Below are positions 55,111 through 63,707 of a stretch of 64,000 bases of DNA, one piece after another. How positions within the stretch are numbered: position 1 is the first letter of the stretch; every line of letters starts with the position of its first letter. Below the pieces are notes generated by a model. That model was given only the letters and a program-made list of their open reading frames with translations, ran no database searches and had not been told where the DNA came from. Where the stretch lies: positions 2,790,001-2,854,000 of the forward strand of contig NC_013530.1 in NCBI RefSeq assembly GCF_000024965.1. Reading direction: 5' to 3'. Source of the DNA: Xylanimonas cellulosilytica DSM 15894 (lineage in GTDB: Bacteria; Actinomycetota; Actinomycetes; Actinomycetales; Cellulomonadaceae). Position numbers and translations under genes: made by a program.

Positions 55111-55965
55111 TCAGTCGCTGACGCGGGGCCGCATCCCCGGCTTCCAGAACCAGCGGTAGAAGCCGTGGGCTTCCTGCTGCTCCCGCGCGGGCGGCGGCGT
55201 CATGTAGTCGCCGTAGTGGCGGGTCAAGTACCCGTCGTGGTCCACGAGCTTGCGTGCCGTCAGGTGCTCGAACGGGACGTCCTCGTAGGAGTCCCACATC
55301 GCACGCGGGTAGATCGCGTCGGGGAACGCGCGGTGGAAGAACCCGATCTGGCCGTGGGCCGAGTGCTCGTAACGCCTCAGGTACGTGTCGAGGGTCGCGG
55401 CGAGCTCGCGCCCCTGCCCCCGGTAGCGCAGGTGCCGGGGCAGCCACAGCACCAGCTTGCCGAGGAAGTATCGCCAACGTGACGCGCTCGCGTACGCCAG
55501 GCCGTGGGTCGCGGACGCGGCAAGCCACGAGAACCGGCGGTAGAACCCGGCACGGTGCTCGGCGAGCTCGGCGTCGTCGTCGGGCACCACGTCCATCGGG
55601 AAGATGTCGATGTACACCCCGGTGCCCAGGTGCTGGGTGTCGATGTGCGACGTGTACCCGGTGCGGGTGTCGTACAGCTTGGCCCACGGCAGGAACGTGG
55701 GCCGCTCGGAGTAGTGCAGGAGCGCGACGTGCTCGGGCAGCTCCGTGCGCAGCCGGGCCATGAGCCGCTCGTAGTGCGGCCGGGTGAGCTCGACGTCGAT
55801 GTCGTCGTCCCACGGGATGTACCCGCCGTGACGGACGGCACCGAGGAGCGACCCGCCCGCCAGCGTGTACTCGATGCCCTCCGAACGGCACACGCCGTCG
55901 ACGAACTCGAGCATCGCGAGCTGCAGCTCGCGCAGCTCGGCGGGTGTGACAGGCTCCTTGCGCAC
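55111..55965 (-). CDS. LicD-family phosphotransferase
   Basis: 284 residues. YTLAGGSLLGAVRHGGYIPWDDDIDVE (residues about 33-59) is the LicD core, with the DDDID metal-binding cluster at 53-57. GVYIDIFPMDVVPDD is also typical. LicD proteins transfer phosphocholine or other phospho-groups from a CDP-linked donor to a glycan. Here the donor might be CDP-polyol from the fusion protein, whose stop codon abuts this stop (TGATCA, convergent). GTG at 55965 is taken as start. Whether the group is phosphocholine is unknown: no choline uptake or kinase genes are visible. Confidence 0.9.
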   Translation of the reverse strand: MRKEPVTPAELRELQLAMLEFVDGVCRSEGIEYTLAGGSLLGAVRHGGYIPWDDDIDVELTRPHYERLMARLRTELPEHVALLHYSERPTFLPWAKLYDTRTGYTSHIDTQHLGTGVYIDIFPMDVVPDDDAELAEHRAGFYRRFSWLAASATHGLAYASASRWRYFLGKLVLWLPRHLRYRGQGRELAATLDTYLRRYEHSAHGQIGFFHRAFPDAIYPRAMWDSYEDVPFEHLTARKLVDHDGYLTRHYGDYMTPPPAREQQEAHGFYRWFWKPGMRPRVSD

Positions 55966-56136
55966 GCCGACGATCGTATCGGCCGAGGCTCTCGCCCTTC
56001 TCCGACCACGCGTTTCGCGCCCCGTACGGGATCCTGGGAGTGCCGCGGATCGGAACGCCGGCCGATCCGTGCGTGGCGCGCCGGTACCCTACAGCGCCTG
56101 CCGACGCCACCGAGGCGTCGCGGCTGGAGTCGTTCT

Positions 56137-56141
56137 GGAGG
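56137..56141 (+). promoter_or_regulatory. Ribosome-binding site GGAGG deciding a TTG start
   Basis: GGAGG at 56137-56141 lies 4 nt before TTG 56146. Upstream in-frame sequence overlaps the divergent LicD gene and has no family similarity, so TTG is the most likely start of the CDP-glycerol-transferase-type gene. Confidence 0.6.
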
Positions 56142-56145
56142 ATCG

Positions 56146-57861
56146 TTGTTCATCAGCTGTCGGGTCGACGACGTCCGCTGGGAGCGCGTCAACCTTCATC
56201 TCACCGTCACCGCCTCGCTGGTCCCGGAGCAGGCGCAGCCCTCCCGCTGGGCGGGGGTCGAGTTCGCGGTCGCCGACGACGAGGCAGCGCTGGAGCGCCT
56301 GACGTTCACGCTCGAGACACGCACGGCGTCGTTCCCCCTCGAGGTCGTCGGCCGCACCGCCGACGGCGCGTACCACCTGCGCGTCAACGTCACCAACGTC
56401 GCCGACCGGCACGAGATCCCCGACGGCACCTGGCGCATCCGCCCGTGGCTCGACGGCATGATCTGCCCGTCGTGCACCTTCGACCCCGCACAGGCCCACC
56501 GGCTGCCGGCGATGAGCAAGACGTTCCCCTACTACGGCGGGCGCTACGCGTACATGGTCCACGCGGACCTCAGCGAGCACCTCGTGCACCCCCTCTTCCG
56601 CCTGAAGGTCCGCAACTACGCCCGCCCCCCGAAGTGGCGGGCGCTGCGCGGCGGCCCGGCGTCGCGGCTCGCCAAGTGGACGTTCGACCGGGGCGTCCTG
56701 CAGTGGTTCTTCCAGGTCATGTACCGGCTGTTCCGCGCCGTCCGGCCCCGATGGGGGCGGCAGCGCATCCTCCTGGCGGCCCAGCTCCGCACCGACATCC
56801 GCGACAACATGCTGGTGCTCAAGCGGCGACTGATCGAGCGCGGCATGGACCAGGAGTTCCGCATCGACGAGTCCGTCCACTGGAAGTACCGGAACCTGTT
56901 CCACTCGCTCTGGCAGTGGATCGTGCTGTCCCGCAAGTTCGCGTGGGCGGACTACGTCTTCCTCGACGACTGGTGCTCGCTCATGAGCTACACGCGCCTG
57001 GACCCTGCCACCGTGGTGACCCAGCTCTGGCACGCCGGGCACGGCGTCAAGGCCGTCGGCCTCGCCCGCTTCGGCATGCACGGCTCGCCCCGGCTCGACA
57101 ACCCGCACCGCCGCTACACATACGGCATCGTGGGCTCCACCGGGCTCCAGGAGATCTACGCCGAGGACTTCGGGATGGAGAAGGAGAACCTGCTCCCCAC
57201 CGGCGTGCTGCGCATCGACGAGCTCCTCGACCCGGCCCGCATCGAGGCCGCCCGCACCCAGTTCGCCGCCACCTATCCCGAGCTCGCCGCCAAGCGCGTC
57301 GTCCTCTTCGCCCCCACCTTCCGCGGGCGGGGATCGTCCACGGCGTCGTACGACTTCTCGCTGCTCGACTTCGAGGCCCTGCACGCGTGGTGCGGCGAGG
57401 ACACCGTGGTGCTGTTCCGCATGCACCCGTACGTGACGCGCAAGCTCACCGATGCGGACGGAACCTACCGGGGCTTCATCCCGGAAGGTCTCACCGACCG
57501 TCTCGTCGACGCCTCGGGCTATCCGTCGACCAACGACCTCCTGCACGTGACCGACGTGCTCGTCACCGACTACTCCTCGATCTGCTACGAGTTCTCCTAC
57601 CTCGACCGGCCGATGATCTTCTTCGCACCCGACGAGGTCGCGTACTCCGTCTCGCGGGGGTTCCACGACGGCTTCCGCGACGTCGTGCCCGGAAAGACGG
57701 TGGCGACGTTCGACGAGCTCCTGCGCGCGCTCGACGCCGGTGACTACGAGACGTGGCGGCGCGACCGGTACCGCGAGCAGTTCTGCGGGCCGGCCGACAC
57801 CCACAACGCCGACCGTGCCATCGACGCCGTCATCTACGGGAAGCGGCCGGTCGCGTCCTAG
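56146..57861 (+). CDS. CDP-glycerol glycerophosphotransferase-family protein (TagF/TagB-like)
   Basis: About 571 residues from a TTG start. An N-terminal beta-rich region (1-110) precedes a Glyphos_transf domain (PF04464), with VTQLWHAGHGVKAVGL (His of the active site), YGIVGSTGLQEIYAEDFG, LFAPTFRGRG, FRMHPYV and VLVTDYSSICYEFSYLDRPMIFF. The enzyme should add or polymerise polyol phosphate from a CDP-activated donor onto a lipid-linked primer. A short basic segment RLFRAVRPRWGRQR may contact the membrane. It is followed by the TagE-like gene after 66 bp. Confidence 0.9.
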   Translation: MFISCRVDDVRWERVNLHLTVTASLVPEQAQPSRWAGVEFAVADDEAALERLTFTLETRTASFPLEVVGRTADGAYHLRVNVTNVADRHEIPDGTWRIRPWLDGMICPSCTFDPAQAHRLPAMSKTFPYYGGRYAYMVHADLSEHLVHPLFRLKVRNYARPPKWRALRGGPASRLAKWTFDRGVLQWFFQVMYRLFRAVRPRWGRQRILLAAQLRTDIRDNMLVLKRRLIERGMDQEFRIDESVHWKYRNLFHSLWQWIVLSRKFAWADYVFLDDWCSLMSYTRLDPATVVTQLWHAGHGVKAVGLARFGMHGSPRLDNPHRRYTYGIVGSTGLQEIYAEDFGMEKENLLPTGVLRIDELLDPARIEAARTQFAATYPELAAKRVVLFAPTFRGRGSSTASYDFSLLDFEALHAWCGEDTVVLFRMHPYVTRKLTDADGTYRGFIPEGLTDRLVDASGYPSTNDLLHVTDVLVTDYSSICYEFSYLDRPMIFFAPDEVAYSVSRGFHDGFRDVVPGKTVATFDELLRALDAGDYETWRRDRYREQFCGPADTHNADRAIDAVIYGKRPVAS

Positions 57862-57927
57862 CCCGAGCAGCCCGTCCCGGAGCAGCCCCGCTGAGCCGGA
57901 GTCGGGTCCCGGCAGTAGCGTCGTCGT

Positions 57928-59364
57928 GTGACCGAGATCCTGCCCGCTGGCCGCCACTACGCGGTCACGTGGGGGATTCCGGACGCGTACGGCGGGATGA
58001 CGAGCGCGATGCTGCACCGCTGCCGCGCCTTCGTCCGCATCGCCCAGACGCCCGTCACGATCGTGACGTACGAGTTCCGTGACGACTACGACGTCGTTCG
58101 CCAGCGACTCGTCGACCGCTCCGAGCTGATCGACGGCATCTCCCTGATCAACCTGTGGGAAGACCTCCGGACCTCCGACGACGACACGCTGCGCCGGCTC
58201 GCCCGGTCCTGCACCGAGAAGTCGTCGACGTCCTTCGCCGCTCCGGCCCCGCTCACGGCACCCGCCCTGCGCGTCGAGCACCGCGGCAAGGGCACCGTCA
58301 CGCGGGTCGACTACTACCGTGACGACGGCACCCTGCTGGTCTCCGACCGCCGCGACGTCGCCGACGGGAGCAAGCCCCGCTCCGTCACCGTGTGCGACAC
58401 CACGGGCAGACCGCTCGGCACCTGGCGCTCGGTGTGGGGGCTGTACCGGGCCTGGCTCGACTCGCTGCCGCGCGACCCCGTCGCCTGGTTCATCGTCGAC
58501 TCCAAGACCAGCGCCAACCACGTCGTCACGTACCGACGTCCCGACGTGGTGACCATGCACCTGGTCCACGGCTCGCACCTGGCCGCCGGCGAGGGCCCGC
58601 TCGGCAGGCTCACCAAGGCCCGCGTGCAGTCGATCGAACAGCACGCCTCCTGGGACGCGCTGGTGCTGCTGACACAGCACCAGCTCGCCGACCTCGAGGC
58701 ACGGTACGGGCCTGCCCCGAACCGGCACGTCGTCCCCAACGGCCGTGATCGTTCCGCCGGTTCACCCCCCATGGAGCGCGATCCGCGCCGCGGGATCGTC
58801 GTCGCCAGCCTGACCAGGCGCAAGCGGGTGTCGCACGCGATCAAGGCCGCGGCGCAGGCCAGCCGCGGTCGCCCCTGGGGGCGGTTCAGACCCCGCCCGA
58901 TCACCCTCGACGTCGTCGGCGACGGCCCGTCCCGGTCCGCGCTGGAGCTCCTGGCCCGCCGCAACCGCCGGCATGTGGACACAAGGTTCCACGGCCACGT
59001 CGACGACGTGCCCGATCGCCTGCGCCGTGCGTCGTTCTCGCTGCTCACCAGCACGAACGAGGGGCAACCGCTGGCGGTCATCGAGTCGATGGCCGCGGGA
59101 TGCATCCCGGTCAGCTACGACATCCGGTACGGACCGGCCGACATCATCACCGACGGGGTCGATGGCTTCCTCGTGCCCGACGCCGACCTCGACGGCATGG
59201 CCGAGACCATCAACCGACTCGTCGCCATGGTGCCCGCGGACCTGGAGGCCATGCGCCGGGCCGCGCTGGCCCGCTCGCACGACTTCGACGACACCGTCAT
59301 CACGCGGCGCTGGGGCGACGTCATGCGCTCGGCACGGGAGGTCAAGTCGTCGACGAAGACATGA
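57928..59364 (+). CDS. GT4 glycosyltransferase, TagE/TarM-like
   Basis: 478 residues from a GTG. An N-terminal part (YAVTWGIPDAYGGMTSAMLHR) is followed by a beta-rich insert (about 105-160, VTRVDYYRDDGTLLVSDRRD) as in TagE/TarM teichoic-acid glucosyl/GlcNAc transferases. The C-terminal GT-B donor domain has IVVASLTRRKRVSHAIKA, LDVVGDGPSR and NEGQPLAVIESMAAGCIPVSYDIRYGP (the E-x7-E type site). The enzyme probably attaches sugars to a polyol-phosphate chain. Its stop overlaps the ATG of the next GT2 gene (ATGA). Confidence 0.86.
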   Translation: MTEILPAGRHYAVTWGIPDAYGGMTSAMLHRCRAFVRIAQTPVTIVTYEFRDDYDVVRQRLVDRSELIDGISLINLWEDLRTSDDDTLRRLARSCTEKSSTSFAAPAPLTAPALRVEHRGKGTVTRVDYYRDDGTLLVSDRRDVADGSKPRSVTVCDTTGRPLGTWRSVWGLYRAWLDSLPRDPVAWFIVDSKTSANHVVTYRRPDVVTMHLVHGSHLAAGEGPLGRLTKARVQSIEQHASWDALVLLTQHQLADLEARYGPAPNRHVVPNGRDRSAGSPPMERDPRRGIVVASLTRRKRVSHAIKAAAQASRGRPWGRFRPRPITLDVVGDGPSRSALELLARRNRRHVDTRFHGHVDDVPDRLRRASFSLLTSTNEGQPLAVIESMAAGCIPVSYDIRYGPADIITDGVDGFLVPDADLDGMAETINRLVAMVPADLEAMRRAALARSHDFDDTVITRRWGDVMRSAREVKSSTKT

Positions 59365-60107
59365 CGCGAGCGCCCGCACCACGTCGCAGGCCTGCCACAA
59401 TGTCCCCCATGCCCGCCGCCCCCACCCCGACCGCCCCCGCGGTGCACGACGACGTCTGGGTGGTGATCCCCCTCTTCAACGAGGCCACCGTCATCGCCGA
59501 TGTCGTCGCGGAGGTCCGCACCGCCTTCCCGCACGTCGTCTGTGTGGACGACGGCAGCACGGACGGCTCGGCGGCCCGGGCCAAGGACGCCGGCGCCGTC
59601 GTCGTCCACCACTCCGTGAACCTGGGCCAGGGCGCGTCCCTGCAGACCGGCATCGAGTTCGCGCTGCGCCGGGGTGCGCGCTACGTCGTCACGTTCGACG
59701 CCGACGGGCAGCACCAGCTCGTCGACGCCGTCGGGATGGTGGACATGGCGGAGCGCGAGAACCTGGGCATCGTGTTCGGGTCGCGGTTCCTGGACGCACG
59801 CACCGACCCGGGGTTCCTCAAGCGCCTGGTGCTGCGCACCGCCGTCTGGTTCACGCGCAAGAGCACGGGCCTGCAGCTCACGGACGCGCACAACGGCCTG
59901 CGGGTGCTGCGCGCCGACGCCGCGGCGGGCGTGCACCTGCGGCAGGACCGGATGGCGCACGCGTCGGAGATCGTGCTCCAGCTGGGCCGCACCCGGCTGC
60001 CGTGGCGCGAGTACCCGGTGCACGTCCTGTACACGGAGTACTCCAAGGGCAAGGGTCAGTCGCTCTGGAACTCCGTGAACATCCTCATCGACCTGATGGT
60101 CAACTAG
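59361..60107 (+). CDS. DPM1-like GT2 (putative polyprenyl-phosphate sugar synthase), second module
   Basis: 248 residues. VWVVIPLFNEATVIADV, VVCVDDGSTDGSAA, VNLGQGASLQTGIEFAL, TFDADGQHQLVDA and TDAHNGLRVLRA define the DPM1-like branch. An unstructured N-terminal segment rich in Ala and Pro (1-30) may be partly untranslated, as ATGs lie further in at MSPMPAAP. It is coupled to the TagE-like gene by an ATGA overlap and followed by a DUF2304 gene after 4 bp, repeating the pair at 22748-23937. No DUF6541 gene follows this time. Confidence 0.87.
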   Translation: MTRAPAPRRRPATMSPMPAAPTPTAPAVHDDVWVVIPLFNEATVIADVVAEVRTAFPHVVCVDDGSTDGSAARAKDAGAVVVHHSVNLGQGASLQTGIEFALRRGARYVVTFDADGQHQLVDAVGMVDMAERENLGIVFGSRFLDARTDPGFLKRLVLRTAVWFTRKSTGLQLTDAHNGLRVLRADAAAGVHLRQDRMAHASEIVLQLGRTRLPWREYPVHVLYTEYSKGKGQSLWNSVNILIDLMVN

Positions 60108-60111
60108 GCGG

Positions 60112-60507
60112 GTGCCCCACTTGGTGATCCAGCTCATCCTTCTCGCGTCCATCGCGCTCGTCACCGTGCTGCTCGGGCGGTCCACGAGCAGCGCCCGGCA
60201 CATGGCGTACCGCCGGCTGTTCCTGGTGCTGTTCGTCGTCGGCTCGGCTGCGGCGATCCTGTTCCCGACGGCGCTGACGCGGCTTGCCAACGTCCTCGGC
60301 GTCGGGCGCGGGTCCGACCTGCTGCTCTACATCCTGGTGATCGCGTTCATCGGGTCGCTCGCGATGGCGTCACGCCGCGCCACGGAGCTGGGCCGCAAGC
60401 TCACCGCGGTGACGCGCGCGCTCGCGCTCCAGGAGGCCCGGTACGACGAGCTCGCCGCGCGGCTGGACGCGGTCGAGGCGCGCCAGGGCGACGACACGCC
60501 CGTGTGA
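60112..60507 (+). CDS. DUF2304 small membrane protein, second copy
   Basis: 131 residues with three hydrophobic segments (about 4-20, 35-52 and 68-86), then a helical tail VTRALALQEARYDELAARLDAVEAR with coiled-coil character. The layout equals that of the DUF2304 protein at 23497. Start is GTG 60112 just after the GT2 stop. It should act with the preceding GT2, possibly as its membrane anchor. Confidence 0.78.
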   Translation: MPHLVIQLILLASIALVTVLLGRSTSSARHMAYRRLFLVLFVVGSAAAILFPTALTRLANVLGVGRGSDLLLYILVIAFIGSLAMASRRATELGRKLTAVTRALALQEARYDELAARLDAVEARQGDDTPV

Positions 60508-60589
60508 GACCAGGCGTTCACAACCCCTCCACGCGCTCGACGCCGCCCACCCGGAGGCCCGCAACACCGGGCGATTACGATCACGCTTC

Positions 60590-61981
60590 GTGAGTCCCCG
60601 TCACGCCGCGCCCCAGAGCGCCCACAGCCCGGCCCCCAGCGTCCCGACGCCGGTGGGCCGCGCTCTCGGAGCGCCCGACGACGACGCCGCCCCGCGCCTG
60701 CCGTCCCACGCCCGCAGCTTCGCCCGGCACCGCGTCGCGCGCAGCGTCGGCATGGTGCTGACGGGCGTCCTCGCGTTCGGCACGGCCGGCGGCGCCACGG
60801 CCGCGATCACGCTGAGCGGCAACATCGACAAGGTCAACGTCGACGAGGCGCTCGGCGGCATCGACCGCCCCGACGTCGTCGTCCCGGAGGACCCGAACGC
60901 CGGGACGCCGCTGAACATCGTGCTCATGGGCTCCGACACCCGCTCGGGCGAGAACGGCAACTACGCGGCGAGCGAGGGCACGGGCGGCGCCCGCGCGGAC
61001 ACCACGATGATCCTGCACCTCTCGGCGGACCGGACCCGGGCCGAGCTGGTCTCGATCCCGCGCGACACCACGGTCGACATCCCTGCGTGCCCCACCAGCG
61101 ACGGCCGGATGACCGTGCCGTGGCGCGGCACCAAGTTCAACGCGTCGTTCGCGCAGGGCTACACCAAGGGCAAGGACGTCGCCTCGGGCGCCCTGTGCAC
61201 CATGGCCACCATCGAGTCGCTGACCGACGTCCGCATGGACGGCTTCGTCGTCATCGACTTCGCAGGCTTCCAGAAGATGATCGACGCGCTCGGCGGCGTC
61301 CCCATCTGCATCCCCGAGCGCATCGAGGCTCCCGAGGCGGGCAACCTGGTGCTCGAGGCCGGCCAGCAGACGCTCGACGGCGGCACCGCGCTGCAGTACG
61401 CCCGCGCACGCAAGGGCAAGGGCCTCGGCGACGGCTCCGACATCGGCCGCATCGGACGCCAGCAGCGGCTCATGTCCGAGCTCGCCAACACCGTGCTGTC
61501 CAAGAACCTGCTGGTCGACTCCCCCGCCCTGCTGCAGTTCCTCGGCGCGACCACCAGCTCGCTGACCATGAGCAGCAACTTCGCCTCCGTGCAGGGACTC
61601 GCCGGGCTCGCATACTCCCTGCGCAACGTGCGCCCTGCGACGATCACGTTCATGACGGTGCCCTGGGGGGCCGACCCGAACAACAGCGCCAACGTGCTGT
61701 GGACGGGTGAGGCCGACGTGCTGTGGGACAACCTGCGCAACGACCGGCCGATCACCACCCCGGCGGGTGCCGCCGACGAGCCGGTCGCTCCCGTCGACGC
61801 CGAGACCGAGACCCCGGCGGACGCCGCCACCACGCCTGCCGCGACGGCTGAACCGACCCCGGCCACCGAGCCGACCACCGAGGCTGAGGCGTCGACCCCG
61901 ACGCCCACGCCGACCGAGACGACAGCAGAGGCGGGCAAGGAGGCGTTCACGGGCGCCGACGTGACCGCCGTTTGTGGGTGA
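60590..61981 (+). CDS. LytR-CpsA-Psr (LCP) family ligase, copy 1
   Basis: 463 residues. A cytosolic N-terminus rich in Pro and His, one membrane helix (about 52-74), and an extracellular LCP domain starting LNIVLMGSDTRSGE with GGARADTTMILHLSADR, ELVSIPRDTTVDIP, KFNASFAQG and GDGSDIGRIGRQQ. The Asp and Arg residues in these motifs bind the polyprenyl pyrophosphate. LCP enzymes move a finished wall polymer from its lipid carrier to peptidoglycan. A long Thr/Pro/Ala tail (about 395-450) follows. The GTG at 60590 is used. The gene is placed at the end of the polymer locus, matching the final step. Confidence 0.94.
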   Translation: MSPRHAAPQSAHSPAPSVPTPVGRALGAPDDDAAPRLPSHARSFARHRVARSVGMVLTGVLAFGTAGGATAAITLSGNIDKVNVDEALGGIDRPDVVVPEDPNAGTPLNIVLMGSDTRSGENGNYAASEGTGGARADTTMILHLSADRTRAELVSIPRDTTVDIPACPTSDGRMTVPWRGTKFNASFAQGYTKGKDVASGALCTMATIESLTDVRMDGFVVIDFAGFQKMIDALGGVPICIPERIEAPEAGNLVLEAGQQTLDGGTALQYARARKGKGLGDGSDIGRIGRQQRLMSELANTVLSKNLLVDSPALLQFLGATTSSLTMSSNFASVQGLAGLAYSLRNVRPATITFMTVPWGADPNNSANVLWTGEADVLWDNLRNDRPITTPAGAADEPVAPVDAETETPADAATTPAATAEPTPATEPTTEAEASTPTPTPTETTAEAGKEAFTGADVTAVCG

Positions 61982-61985
61982 ACCC

Positions 61986-63545
61986 ATGTCCAACGTCCCG
62001 CCTTCCTTCACGCCGTCCGGCCGCCCCGGCCGCCCGGCCGAGCCCGGCGACGCCATCCCCGTGCAGGGAGCGCGCTCGGCGCGCCCCGCCACCGGTGGAC
62101 GCATCGGCCGGCCCGACGACGCCGTGCCCGCCTCCGTGGAGCCGCGCGTGCGACGCCAGTCCTCGCGCGAGGTCCCGGTGACGCCCCCTTCGGAGCGCCG
62201 CGGGGCCGCCCCCGTACGCCAGTCCGCCGCGCGTCCCGCGGCCCGCCCACCGCAGCCCGGCCAGCCGCCGGCCGCCCGCCCGCGCGCCATCGCCCCGGGC
62301 AGCCCTGGCGCGGCATCCCGGGCGGCAGCCGTCCAGGCCTCCGGGCGTGCGGCAGCGCCATCGTCGGCACGTCCGACGCCGTCCGGGCGTCCGACGTCGT
62401 CCGGGCGTCCCGCTGCCTCCGCGCACGACGGCGGCACCCGGTTGCTGCCCGACGGCGCAGGATCCCGTCGCGCGCCCGCGTCGTCGGGCGCCCGCTCGGG
62501 CGGCGTGCCCCCGACCCAGCGCCCCGGTGGGCCGCGAGGCCCGGTCCCGCCGTCAGGCGGTTCCGCACGCCCGACGGCGCAGCGTCCCTCGGGCCGGCGG
62601 AAGATGCGCAAGGGGCGCATCGTGGCCGCCGTGCTCGCGCTCGTCCTGGTGCTCACGCTCGCCTGGCCTGTAGGCCTGCTGATCTGGGCCAACGGGAAGA
62701 TCACGCGCGTCGACGCCCTCTCCGGCGCTGCCGGAACCTCCGGCACCACCTGGCTGATCGCCGGCTCGGACGCCCGCAGCCTCGAGGCCGAGAGCGACGT
62801 CACCGGTGCGCGCGCCGACACGATCATGCTGCTGCACCGGCCGTCGAGCGGGCCGGCCGCCCTCATCTCGATCCCCCGCGACTCCTTCGTGGAGATCCCC
62901 GGCCGCGGCGGCAACAAGATCAACGCCGCCTTCGCGTGGGGCGGGCCCCAGCTCCTGGTCCAGACCGTGGAGCAGCTCTCCGGCCTCACCGTCGACCACT
63001 ACGTGGAGGTCGGCTTCGGCGGCGTCGAGGAGATCGTGAACGCCGTCGGCGGCGTCGAGCTGTGCTCCGACCTGAACATCGAGTTCGAGCCGCACTCGCA
63101 GCTGAGCTGGACGCCCGGCTGCCACACGGTGGACGGGACCACCGCGCTCGCGTTCAGCCGCATGCGCTACCAGGACCCGCTGGGCGACATCGGCCGCACC
63201 GACCGGCAGCGGCAGGTCATCGGCGCGATCGCCGGTGAGCTCAACGAGCCCGGCGTGCTGTTCAGCCCGGGCCGGCAGGTGTCGCTCGCCTCGGCCGGGC
63301 TGGGCGCGATCGTCACGGACGAGGACACGGGCATCGTCGACCTGGGCCGCCTGTTCCTCGCGTTCCGCGCCGCCAACGGCGACGGTGGGGTCACGGGCAC
63401 GCCGCCCATCCGGTCGCTGAACTTCCGCGGCGGCAACAACTCGGGTTCGAGCGTGCAGCTCGACCCGGACCTGTCCCCCGCCTTCTGGCGAGACCTGGCC
63501 GCCGGCGACCTCCCGCCGGGCGAGGTCGGCGGCATGCCGGGCTGA
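61986..63545 (+). CDS. LytR-CpsA-Psr (LCP) family ligase, copy 2
   Basis: 519 residues. A very long cytosolic N-terminus (about 1-205) rich in Pro, Arg and Ser precedes one membrane helix (about 215-235) and an LCP domain: TTWLIAGSDARS, GARADTIMLLHRPSS, ALISIPRDSFVEIPG, KINAAFAWGG, LAFSRMRYQDPLGDIGRTDRQRQV. Residues are as needed for pyrophosphate binding. The start ATG 61986 lies 4 bp after the first LCP stop; GTG 61974 is an alternative. Two LCP proteins may serve different polymers made in this region. The basic, disordered N-terminus is much longer than usual. Confidence 0.94.
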   Translation: MSNVPPSFTPSGRPGRPAEPGDAIPVQGARSARPATGGRIGRPDDAVPASVEPRVRRQSSREVPVTPPSERRGAAPVRQSAARPAARPPQPGQPPAARPRAIAPGSPGAASRAAAVQASGRAAAPSSARPTPSGRPTSSGRPAASAHDGGTRLLPDGAGSRRAPASSGARSGGVPPTQRPGGPRGPVPPSGGSARPTAQRPSGRRKMRKGRIVAAVLALVLVLTLAWPVGLLIWANGKITRVDALSGAAGTSGTTWLIAGSDARSLEAESDVTGARADTIMLLHRPSSGPAALISIPRDSFVEIPGRGGNKINAAFAWGGPQLLVQTVEQLSGLTVDHYVEVGFGGVEEIVNAVGGVELCSDLNIEFEPHSQLSWTPGCHTVDGTTALAFSRMRYQDPLGDIGRTDRQRQVIGAIAGELNEPGVLFSPGRQVSLASAGLGAIVTDEDTGIVDLGRLFLAFRAANGDGGVTGTPPIRSLNFRGGNNSGSSVQLDPDLSPAFWRDLAAGDLPPGEVGGMPG

Positions 63546-63562
63546 GCCCTCCCGCCCAGTTT

Positions 63563-63604
63563 TGTCAGAAGCTCGCAAGCCCCGACGCTTGCGAGCTTCT
63601 GACA
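63563..63604. terminator. Perfect 17-bp hairpin with 8-nt loop after the LCP genes
   Basis: Arms at 63563-63579 and 63588-63604 are perfectly complementary. It follows the second LCP stop by 17 bp and faces purE from the other strand, so it may terminate both. It shares the TGTCAGAA arm end with the next hairpin. Confidence 0.75.
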
Positions 63605-63620
63605 TGTTGCTCCGCGGTTC

Positions 63621-63668
63621 GGTTGTCAGAACGTGGCCAGCCCATGGGCTTGCGTGCTTCTGACAACC
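63621..63668. terminator. Second hairpin with 11-bp outer arms, TTGTCAGAA type
   Basis: Outer arms GGTTGTCAGAA (63621-63631) and TTCTGACAACC (63658-63668) pair perfectly; the inside pairs only partly, with AGCCC/GGGCT near the apex. A REP half-site GGTGGTTGAG follows at 63671-63680. It lies 39 bp beyond the purE stop, and is probably a terminator or a repeated intergenic element. Confidence 0.6.
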
Positions 63669-63707
63669 GCGGTGGTTGAGGGTGGCGCCGGGCGGCGCGC
63701 GCCTGGA

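Noticed and set aside
55111-55965. LicD protein as proof of phosphocholine decoration
   Set aside because: LicD-family members transfer various phospho-groups, and no choline transporter, kinase or LicC-type gene is seen in the window.
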